This document shows, piece after piece, positions 52,560 to 62,733 of a stretch of 64,000 bases of DNA. The stretch comes from Lingula anatina (lineage: Eukaryota > Brachiopoda > Lingulata > Lingulida > Lingulidae): NCBI RefSeq assembly GCF_001039355.2, contig NW_019775658.1, forward strand, positions 779,502 through 843,501, given 5' to 3'. Below the pieces are notes generated by a model, which ran no database searches, was not told the DNA's origin, and saw only the letters and a list, made by a program, of their open reading frames with translations. Within the stretch, counting starts at the first letter, position 1. Each line of letters starts with the position of its first letter. The position numbers and the translations under genes are program-made.

Positions 52560-53612
52560 TCAATTATTCATTGGCTTGATTTTCATGATCCCTTGTTTCA
52601 AAAAACAGCCAGTATCACAATTTATGCCTGTTACCCCGGCATATTTAAAGGAATTTTTATCGGAAGGCCAGTTTGGGTCATCCGGGTGCATTCCCGTAAA
52701 AGTGGCTGACGTACAACGGTCAAACCACCATCCGCCTTTGTACAAATTCGCACAATTCCTTCTCTCCTTTTTGTCATTGTCTCTGTCGTGCGTAGTAAAC
52801 GGACGACCATTATTCTCAGCAATACTATCTTCAGACACGTTTCCAACAAAGCTATTTGTATTCAGGTGCAGTGTGTAATTGTCATTTTCTGGGAATAGGT
52901 AGAAATTATCAAACTCAACCCAGTAGGAGTTATTGTTATAAGAGTCAAACTCAAATCTCAGTTTGTACGTCTTATTGTAGGTCATAAGATGGACAATCTC
53001 ATTTCCAAGCCAGTGGTCACCAGAAATGTCTCCAAATCCATCTCGGTACTCTGCCCACGTGCGGTGAAATGACAGCTCAGGTCCAGTACGTCTGTGGATT
53101 ACAGTCCAGCCATCTTCACACCACATGAAGCGAAATCTACCAGTGCTGGAATCAGGGCATCTGATTGCTGTCACACCTTGAAAATAAGATATCAAACAAA
53201 AGTCTTTACATTTACTTGTATAATATATCTTAGATGTTTGTTCGAGTAACTCCTCTGAATTGCAGATGATACACCTGCCAGGTCCTTGATTTTCAAACTT
53301 CCATATTATGTGCATCCATTTTAGTATTGTAATATCCAGAACATGTTTGGTAAAAAAATTACCAATGTAATCACTAAAGCTCATTCATCTATCCGGATAC
53401 CACAGTCACACAAGTCACGTGGTAAAGACATACGTATAAATACGTAACGCCTAACCTTTGTAATTGCGGTTAACTTTAATCAAATGCCGCTGAATTTCAG
53501 GCGCAACAAGAACGGATGAACAGGAATTCGAAAACGCACTTTAATCAAACACATGTATATTATATATGTGTATACAAATATTCACTATCATGTAGGATAA
53601 ATTGATGGTTTT

Positions 53613-53661
<49 letters not shown>

Positions 53662-54549
53662 AATCTTGCAATACATAAGAATAACCATGAACGAATATTT
53701 TACTGTGACATATATGTCAGTAACAGCACTTTTAGACAACTAATATTTTGTCTCTACTTCATGCCATATTTATATTGTATTCGTGTAGACCGTGCATAAA
53801 TACACTTACCTTTCGGAAAACCTGAGCTTTCACTGCAGTCTTCAAATACCTATAATAGTCAAAGGAAGAAGGAAATATCACACTTACCACACTTATCAAA
53901 ATTAAATAGACGTCCGAAAAATAGAAATTAAGAATTAGATAGAAATTAAACTGCTAACTATTCGCAAATGCTTCGTATTATACGTCTGGGTATCCAGCGT
54001 GTACATGTAGTTATGTATTATAACCATATCTAAAATGTTTTTATTCCGGTTCAAATGATCAAAACAAAAGCATAAAATACCTTGGCATAATACTTCAATC
54101 CTGTGTCAGAAATTGAGCTGTTTGCAAACCCATTCGTGTCTCCTCTGTAAGCAGTACATTCGATAAATCCGGTAGTCGTACTTCTGACGTGAAAGTATTG
54201 GCAGTATTCATAAAGGAGACAGAGTAACGCACATCTCACGTTGCTTTCTACAGTGAAATGCTGAATCACATTCTCAGAGGATACGATTCCATATGTTATG
54301 GACACAAAATGCGTTAAACTTTCTTGCAACACCCATTGTCTGCTTACATTTGCGAAGCTACCTGTAAAAGAAATTATGTTTACAATTTTTCACGACTTAC
54401 ATGTACTTGCCTTTATCAACACTTGGATCAGTTAACCATCTGAAACAAAACATAATTTTCAGCCAACATCAAGGAACTTCTTTCAAACAGTAAAAAAGAA
54501 AATAATTACATAAAGCAGCAAAAAAGAGGAATGTCTTCCAATTTTCCAT
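52560..54549 (-). CDS. PAN/apple-fibrinogen-domain lectin F (chimeric)
   Basis: Exons 54510-54549, 54081-54361, 53810-53849 and 52560-53176 give 325 residues. The signal exon encodes MENWKTFLFFAAL. The PAN exon has VRCALLCLLYEYCQYFHVRS and ECTAYRG, and the micro-exon VFEDCSESSGFPK. These and intron 3 resemble gene E. The FReD has GVTAIRCPDSSTGRFRF, with an extra cysteine not seen in the other groups, then WTVIHRR, THDRDND and GGWWFDRC. Its loop, MHPDDPNWPSDKNSFKY, lacks both loop cysteines, like gene C. The 3' flank also matches A to C. F therefore joins an E-like 5' part to a C-like 3' part. The open frame running upstream of the last exon is intron readthrough. Confidence 0.9.
53614..53660. 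repeat. (ATT)n microsatellite in intron 3 of F
   Basis: A perfect ATT run at a site that also carries one in gene G (58863-58902) and a shorter interrupted one in gene E (about 49061-49091), so it predates the duplication. Confidence 0.85.
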
Positions 54550-55357
54550 TTGCGTAGTAGAAATATGTCTTCCAAGTCAAAACCCCGGGCCTCAAATCAA
54601 ATCTACTGATGTTAAACGATGGTGGCAAGCTTTCTCTAATCTACAGGACAAATGTAGAAAAATGAAATGCAGTTGACGCACATCAAAGTGAAAGTTTGCA
54701 TGCAGTATCCCAATTCGATATCATATTTTTGGACGTCTAGCCTACGCATTACAAATAAAATTAACATTATATTTAAATTTCAAAGCTTAGTAAACTAGTG
54801 AACAACATTCTTTGTTTACAGACGGAAAGGTCTCACTTCCATAACTCGAGAATTGCGTGTATTCAGTGTCAACTGTATGTAGATTGATTTCATAAAAAGA
54901 CCTTGCACATACAACAGTATTACATCAATATTTTTTAATTGATTGCTTTAGATGTTCCACGTAATTGCTTCCCTATAGGATCTGTACCTCGAATAATAAG
55001 TAATTATAAATGACATTATCCAGTCGCCTTTATTGCCAAGATGGCTTACTTAGGAAACACAATAAGGAAACACAGGACACTTTAACTATGCGCTATCCAT
55101 ACAAAAAGTTAAATTAACCATTTCTCTGGTAACTGTCGTACATCCACCAACCCTCTCGCTCACATGCTGGAGGAAAATCTCAGGCACGTACAGGCGTTGA
55201 CATACAACTGACACGCACAGACCACTACAGAGACACACACTGTATACTAACGATGCCTTTGAATAGTACATTTTTACGTTTATTTATATATACACATGTT
55301 ACAAACAGACAATTGATTCCGAAACAATATGTATTGCTGTCTTGGCGGTTCTTTGTC

Positions 55358-55400
<43 letters not shown>

Positions 55401-55440
55401 CGTCAGTCATATTCACGTTTGCAAAGTTGTTTTTTAAATA
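54550..55440. other. 5' flank of gene F
   Basis: Near-identical to 59793-60690 upstream of G, and related to the E flank. It ends in a (TA)n tract at about 55361-55397. Probable promoter region; no exon seen. Confidence 0.5.
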
Positions 55441-55505
55441 AAACATCAAAAGTCTTTTTCAAGACAACGTGAAATTATCGGTTTCAAATAGAAAGAAATA
55501 TTTAC

Positions 55506-55542
55506 GTAAAACGACAGAGAAAAACATCTTCGAAAATCCCAT
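55506..55542 (-). pseudogene. Orphan signal exon (module 2)
   Basis: Encodes MGFSKMFFSVVL followed by a GT donor in phase 1; 37 nt, one codon shorter than module 1. The PAN relic seen in modules 1 and 3 is absent. Upstream sequence to 56028 is the shared flank. It could be an alternative first exon of gene F or a relic. Confidence 0.55.
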
Positions 55543-56028
55543 ACTCATTTTCAACTAAAGTTTTCAATCCCATAAACCTTGTAAAATGGTGAATTTGAAA
55601 TGACGCTACATATTGCACTGAAATACTTGACAACAACAGAAAAGGATATACAATAGACACGTTTCGTATGTGGAAACAAATACCCGTCTGTCTTCGGGGT
55701 GGACGTTTTCCAATTGTCCTATTCAACATAAATCCTTGACGGCTACAAAATACTCGCAAACATCGTTTACTTATGTTGCATAAACTAAAGCCCTTACAAA
55801 GAGATGGGTATGTCAATATTTTTTCCTTTCGGAAGGAAACCTTTATTTCACTCACCTTAAATAGTGTTCTTTTGCTTATGAATAAATCATGGTGTGGCCT
55901 GCCTTATGATCGATTAAGTAACTATGTCATTGTATACGAAGGCTATCATCAATATCTATATTGGTTGCCTAAAGTGTTTCTTCCGAAAACCTTTTATAAA
56001 TTGTAATTAAGCGTTCATAAAAGGCTTT

Positions 56029-56029
56029 N
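56029..56029. other. Ambiguous base N
   Basis: The only N in the window. The left side matches the module 4 flank (61260-61274) and the right side matches the start of module 1 (about 51091 onward), so it sits exactly at a junction between repeated modules. This suggests an assembly stitch or a collapsed repeat. Confidence 0.9.
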
Positions 56030-56034
56030 CTTCC

Positions 56035-56491
56035 GGTAATACCGTATATTATACAGTATTCGCAGTATTGATACCGGATACTGAGTAACCTACATCTCAC
56101 GTTGCTGTCTACAGTATACTGTTGTCAAATCTCATTCTCAGCAGATGCAGTTCCAGACGATGTAGGTACAAACTAGGTAAAACTTGCCTGCAACGCCGAT
56201 CCAGGCTGCTTGTAATCAAATGGCGTGTACATTGTTAAATGTTTCTTTTGAATATAGATTAAGTGTTAATGCTAAATAACATTCATTTCATGTTGTTTTT
56301 ATTAAAACTCCAGAAAAACATTTTCCACGATTCAATTTCACAAATTCGAATTTGGTTTCTTTTTGCTATCTTGATCTCGTTGACATTGTTTGCAAAGGTA
56401 CTTTTCAAGACAACGTGAAATTATCGCTTTCAAATAGAAAGAGATATTTACGTAAAACTACAGAGAAAAGGAACATTGTCGAAAATCCCAT
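56035..56491 (-). pseudogene. Orphan signal exon plus decayed PAN exon (module 3)
   Basis: The signal exon at 56452-56491 encodes MGFSTMFLFSVVL and a GT donor in phase 1. The PAN relic at about 56035-56222 shares with module 1 the in-frame TGA after NEI and the missing second cysteine. It keeps a longer start resembling gene D (VPTSSGTAS). The shared stop shows the decay happened before module duplication. Confidence 0.7.
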
Positions 56492-57714
56492 ACTCATTTC
56501 CAACTAAAGTCTTTCAACCCATAAACCTTGTAAAATGGAGAATTTGAAATGACGCTACATATTGCACTGAAATACTTGACAACAACAGAAAAGGATATAC
56601 AATAGACACGTTTCGTATGTGGAAACAAATACCCGTCTGTCCTCGGGGTGGAAGTTTTCCAATTGTCCTATTCAACATAAATCCTTGACGGCTACAAAAT
56701 ACTCGCAAACATCGTTTACGTATGTTGCATAAACTAAAGCCCTTACAAAGAGATGGGTATGTCAATATTTTTTCCTTTCGGAAAGAAACCTTTATTTCAC
56801 TCACCTTAAATAGTGTTCTTTTGCTTATGAATAAATCATAGTGTGGCCTGCCTTCTGATCGATTAAGTAACTATGTTATTGTATACGAAGGCTATCATCA
56901 ATATCTATATTGGTTGTTTCTTCCGAAGTGTTTCTTCCGAAAACCTTTTTAATAAATTGTAAATAAGCGTTCATAAAATGTGTCCTTAATGTTTCTAGTT
57001 ACTCGAAATTTATAAACCAGTGCCTAGCTTGTCACTCTAATGTCTACAAATTATCAAAACCCTTTTCATTTTTACGCATTAATATATGGTGAAAATATTC
57101 CTTCCTAACCATTAACCGTGGCATGTTATATATATTGTGGAAAAGAAATGATGGAGACAAAGAAGTCATCAAACTGCCGTATAATAACAAAGCAGTTAAC
57201 TTAGCAATGAGTCGAGATCCACCAAAACATCGGCATTACATGACGTCATACGAGGCTAGAGAATGTGACAGATTCTTTTATTTTTTGCGATAAGATTAAC
57301 ACAGTGCGTCGGAAATTTCGTCTTCGGAAGCAATACAAAAGTAACATGCAAAACAGGGTGTATTCGCACTGTTGACCGATAGAGTGTAATTCGACAGAAC
57401 TAAAGAGAAAACAACCAGGAAAAAATCATGGTGTGACCCGTCTCGCCTGTCCTATGACGAATTAAATAACTAAAAACATGTACGCAAATGCATATATCAT
57501 TTGTTATGTATTTGCACAAAGTGCATAATAGATGATGATCTGAAAATGAGGAGACAACATTCTGTTTTTACTCATTGAACATTGTCAACCCACCATTGTC
57601 ACAAACAAGATGATGAAGCAAAATAATAAAACAAATAATAATAGCAATAACAATAATATCAATTTCAACCAGCTCTCCCTCTTTGAAGCTCAGCGTCTGT
57701 ATATACTACTGTAG
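56492..57714. other. Repeated 5' flank of module 3 and 3' flank of gene G
   Basis: 56492-57430 duplicates 51541-52460 with few differences. From about 57515 the sequence matches the 3' flank of gene C (about 40965-41060), including CACCATTGTCACAAACAAGA. This marks the C-like half of the chimera beyond the coding region. Confidence 0.6.
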
Positions 57715-58861
57715 TCAATTATTCATTGGCTTGATTTTCATGATCCCTTGTTTCAAAAAACAGCCAGTATCACAATTTATGCCTGTTACCCCGACATATT
57801 TAAAGGATTTTTTATCGGAGGGCCAGTTTGGGTCATCCGGGTGCATTCCCGTAAAAGTGGCTGACGTACAACGGTCAAACCACCATCCGCCTTTGTACAA
57901 ATTCGCACAATTCCTATTCTCCTTTTTGTCATTGTCTCTGTCGTGCGTAGTAAACGGACGACCGTTATTCTCAGCAATACTATCTTGAGACACATTTCCA
58001 ACAAAGCTATTTGTATTCAGGTGCAGTGTGTAATTGTCATTTTCTGGGAATAGGTAGAAATTATCAAACTCAACCCAGTAGGAGTTATTGTTATAAGAGT
58101 CAAACTCAAATCTCAGTTTGTACGTCTTATTGTAGGTCATAAGATGGACAATCTCATTTCCAAGCCAGTGGTCACCAGAAATGTCTCCAAATCCATCTCG
58201 GTACTCTGCCCACGTGCGGTGAAATGACAGCTCAGGTCCAGTACGTCTGTGAACTACAGTCCAGCCATCTTCACACCACATGAAGCGAAATCTACCAGTG
58301 CTGGAATCAGGGCATCTGATTGCTGTCACACCTTGAAAATAAGATATCAAACAAAAGTCTTTACATTTACTTGTATAATATGTCTTAGAAGTTTGTTCGA
58401 GTAACTCCTCTGAATTGCAGATGATAAACCTGCCAAGTCCTTGATTTTCAAACTTCCATATTATGTGCATCCATTTTGATATTGTAATATCCAGCACAGG
58501 TTTGGTAAAAAAATTACCAATGTACACCATTTAAAGCTCATTCATCTATCCGGATACCACGGTCACATAAATTGTCACGCGGTAAAGACATACGTATAAA
58601 TACGTAACGTCTAACCTTTGTAATTACGGTTAACTTTAATCAAATGCCGCTGAATTTCAGGCACAACCAGAACGCATGAACAGGAATTCGAAAACGTACT
58701 ATAATGTATAAATAAGCGAATAAGCATATTTTGGATAGATGATTCATTTTAATAATAAATTAAACGATTTATAAATAGATTATAAATAATTAATCAAACA
58801 CATGTATATTATACATGTGTATACAAATATTCACTATCATGTAGAATATATTGATGGTTTT

Positions 58862-58904
<43 letters not shown>

Positions 58905-59792
58905 AATCTTGCAATACATAAGAATAACCATGAACGAATATTTTACTGTGACATATATGTCAGTAACAGCACTTTTAGACAACTAATATTTTGTCTCTAC
59001 TTCATACCATATTTATATTGTATTCGTGTAGACCGTGCATAAATACACTTACCTTTCGGAAAACCCGAGCTTTCACTGCAGTCTTCAAATACCTATAATA
59101 GTCAAAGGAAGAAGGAAATATCACAATTACCACACTTATCAAAATTAAATATTCGTCCGAAAAATAGAAATTAAGAATTAGATAGAAATTAAAGTGCTAA
59201 CTATTCGCAAATGCTTCGTATTATACGTCTGGGTATCCAGCGTGTACATGTAGTTATGTATTATAACCATATGTGAAATGTTTTTATTCCGGTTCAAATG
59301 ATCAAAACAAAAGCATAAAATACCTTGGCATAATACTTCAATCCTGTGTCAGAAATTGAGCTGTTTGCAAACCCATTCGTGTCTCCTCTGTAAGCAGTAC
59401 ATTCGATAAATCTGGTAGTCGTATTTTTGACGTGAAAGTATAGGCAGTATTCATAAAGGAGACAGAGTAACGCACATCTCCCGTTGCTTTCTACAGTGAA
59501 CTGCTGAATCACATTCTCAGAGGATACGATTCCATATGTTATGGACACAAAATGCGTTAAACTTTCTTGCAACACCCATTGTCTGCTTACATTTGCGAAG
59601 CTACCTGTAAAAGAAATTATGTTTACAATTTTTCACGACTTACATGTACTTGCCTTTATCAACACTTGGATCAGTTAACCATCTGAAACAAAACATAATT
59701 TTCAGCCAACATCAAGGAACTTCTTTCAAACAGTAAAAAAGAAAATAATTACATAAAGCAGCAGAAAAGAGGAATGTCTTCCAATTTTCCAT
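57715..59792 (-). CDS. PAN/apple-fibrinogen-domain lectin G (chimeric, recent copy of F)
   Basis: Exons 59753-59792, 59324-59604, 59053-59092 and 57715-58331 give 325 residues. The signal exon encodes MENWKTFLFSAAL. The PAN exon has GRCALLCLLYEYCLYFHVKN and ECTAYRG, and the micro-exon is identical in protein to that of F. The FReD differs from F at few positions (for example WTVVHRR, NVSQDS, KKENRN, SDKKSFKYV) and shares the extra cysteine in IRCPDSS. Introns and flanks are also nearly the same, so F and G arose by a recent duplication of about 5 kb. A (ATT)n tract lies in intron 3. Confidence 0.9.
58863..58902. repeat. (ATT)n microsatellite in intron 3 of G
   Basis: Orthologous in position to the tract at 53614-53660 in gene F. 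Confidence 0.85.
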
Positions 59793-60690
59793 TTGCGTAG
59801 TAGAAATATGTCTTTCAAGTCAAAACCCCGGGCCTCAAATCAAATCTACTGATGTTAAACGATGGTGACAAGCTTTCTCTAATCTACAGGACAAATGTAG
59901 AAAAATGAAATGCAGTTGACGCACATCAAAGTGAAAGTTTGCATGCAGTATCCCAATTCGATATCATATTTTTGGACGTCTAGCCTACGCATTACAAATA
60001 AAATGAACATTATATTTAAATTTCAAAGCTTAGTAAACTAGTGAACAATATTCTTTGTTTACAGACGGAGAGGTCTCACTTCCATAACTCGAGAATTGCG
60101 TGTATTCAGTGTCAACTGTATGTAGATTGATTTCATAAAAAGACCTTGCACATACAACAGTATTACATCAATATTTTTTTAATTGATTGCTTTAGATGTT
60201 CCACGTAATTGCTTCCCTATAGGATCTGTACCTCGAATGATAAGTAATTATAAATGAAATTATCCAGTCGCCTTTATTGCCAAGATGGCTTACTTAGGAA
60301 ACACAATAAGGAAACACAGGACACTTTAACTATGCGCTATCCATAAAAAAAGTTAAATTAACCATTTCTCTGGTAACTGTCGTACATCCACCAACCCTCT
60401 CGCTCACATGCTGGAGGAAAATCTCAGGCACGTACAGGCGTTGACATACAACTGACACGCACAGACACATAAACACACGCCCCTACAGAGACACACACTG
60501 TATACCAACGATGCCTTTGAATAGCACATTTTTACGTTTATTTACATATACACATGTTACAAACAGACAATTGATTCCGAAACAATGTATTGCTGTCTTG
60601 GCGGTTCTTTGTCAATTATATATATATATTTATATATATATATTCACGTCAGTCATATTCACGTTTGCAAAGTTGTTTTTTAAATAAAAC
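59793..60690. other. 5' flank of gene G
   Basis: Near-identical to the F flank at 54550-55440, including CTCGCTCACATGCTGGAGG and a shorter (TA)n tract near 60617-60643. No exon seen. Confidence 0.5.
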
Positions 60691-60751
60691 ATCAAAAGTC
60701 TTTTTAAAGACAACGTGAAATTATCGGTTTCAAATAGAAAGAAATATTTAC

Positions 60752-60788
60752 GTAAAACGACAGAGAAAAACATCTTCGAAAATCCCAT
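60752..60788 (-). pseudogene. Orphan signal exon (module 4)
   Basis: 37 nt encoding MGFSKMFFSVVL and a GT donor, the same as module 2. No PAN exon follows except that of gene G, almost 1.2 kb further along the minus strand. It may be an alternative first exon of G or a relic. Confidence 0.55.
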
Positions 60789-62733
60789 ACTCATTTTCAA
60801 CTAAAGTTTTCAATCCCATAAACCTTGTAAAATGGAGAATTTGAAATGACGCTACATATTGCACTGAAATACTTGACAACAACAGAAAAGGATATACAAT
60901 AGACACGTTTCGTATCTGGAAACAAATACCCGTCTGTCTTCGGGGTGGAAGTTTTCCAATTGTCCTATTCAACATAAATCCATGACGGCTACAAAATACT
61001 CGCAAACATCGTTTACTTATGTTGCATAAATTAAAGCCCTTACAAAGAGATGGGTATGTCAATATTTTTTCCTTTCGGAAGGAAACCTTTATTTCACTCA
61101 CCTTAAATAGTGTTCTTTTGCTTATGAATAAATCATGGTGTGGCCTGCCTTATGATCGATTAAGTAACTATGTTATTGTATACGAAGGCCATCATCAATA
61201 TCTATATTGGTTGCCTCAAGTGTTTCTTCCGAAAACCTTTTTTAAATTGTAATTAAGCGTTCATAAAAGGCTTTCTTAATGCTTCTGGAAGCGTTACTTG
61301 CAATATACAAACCAGTGCTAGCTTGTCACGCTAATGTCTACAAATTATCAAAACCCTTTTGTTTTTTATGTATTGATATATGGTTAAAATATTCCTTTCA
61401 ACCATTAACCGTGGCGTGTTATATATTGAGGAAAAGAAATGATGGAGACAAAGAAGTCATCAAACTGTCGTATTATAACAAAGCAGTTATACCCAAATCT
61501 CGCTTAGCAATGAGTGGAGAACCACCAAAACAACGCTATCGGCATTACATGACGTCATACGAGTTCAGAAAAGGTGACAGATTCTTTTGTAGCGATAAAG
61601 GTTTAACTCAGTGCGTCGGGAATGTCGTCTTTATAAGCAATGCAAAAGTAAAACCCAAAACATGGCGTATTCGTACTGTTGGCCAATAAACTGTAATCCG
61701 ACAGAATTAAAGAGAAAACAACCAGGAAAATATCATGGTGTGACCCGTCTCGCCTGCCCTATGATCAATTAAGTAACTAAACGCGTGTACGCGAATACAT
61801 ATATAATAATAAACGAAGGCCATCATCGATATCGTCATTGGTTACTTTTAGTGTCTCCTTTCAAAACCATTTATTCAAAAACAAAATTTAATGTAGATAT
61901 TTTTTAAAGCTGAGATTTAGTAATTCTGCTAGTATCACTCGGCATTTTGATAGAAATGAGCTTAAATACTGCTTCGCTTGTGAATAAATTAATCTCGAAT
62001 AACTGGACGGTTCAATACATGCAAAACCCGTCTACAAAAAACAGCGAATGACTCTTATCATAGACTATACTGTCTTCTAGAGCGGCAAACTTTCAAATAT
62101 TGTCAGCTATATGAATGAAGTAGTTAGCTTACATGTATTTTGGCAATGGAATGATCTAAAGAAGTTATACTTATTTAAGTGTATACAATTACAATTTATG
62201 TAAAACTGTAGTTTAGAGAGCTTGTAAAATGTAAATGTACACATTTTAATGCTCAATAAAATTATTATTATTATTATTATAAATATTCTCTACGAGTGTC
62301 AGAGACTTAACTCGTGGCTCCTACCGGTAGAATCAGCTTAGTGTCTGCATACATGACAGCTTTCACTGCCATCATACAACAATGTAGCATAAACGCAATT
62401 AACCTTGTCTACATAGCATTCTGCATATGGCTGCTGCAGGGCTCTTTTTCGTGCACCTTTAAGAATCGACATAAGTCATATATACAAATACATGTAGGTT
62501 CACGTTCTTAAACATAGCGGAATATGTAAGTAGGCACCAAAACAATACATGTGCCAAGCACCCTTGCCCTTGTTAGGCAGGCACTCTCCGTTTGGCATGA
62601 ATCATTTCTCAACCGCCTACATAAAATCGTGTCGAAATGTTTGGCATGCATGTCATCATTGCAAGGTCAGGTATTTCAAAAATTTTAAAATACATAGTTA
62701 GTGGACGTTGCCATTTACTCTCTCTTTCTCTCT
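60789..62733. other. Module 4 flank and 3' flank of gene H
   Basis: 60789 to about 61800 is the repeated module flank, more diverged than modules 1 and 3. The rest is unique AT-rich sequence with a short (ATT)n run near 62261-62279. A plus-strand frame at 61279-61689 has no recognised domain and is broken in the other module copies, so it is not called. Confidence 0.5.

Noticed and set aside
52560-53384. 274-residue single-exon reading of gene F (and 271 of gene G)
   Set aside because: The first 70 residues are intron readthrough; the acceptor, the micro-exon and all paralogues place the FReD start at GVTAI.
60748-61101. Frame repeated at 55502-55855, 56514-56804 and 60748-61101 that looks like a conserved protein
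   Set aside because: Similarity comes from recent DNA duplication; the frame is cut short in the copy at 51553-51738 and runs through the orphan signal exon in the wrong frame. It is better explained as repeated flank.
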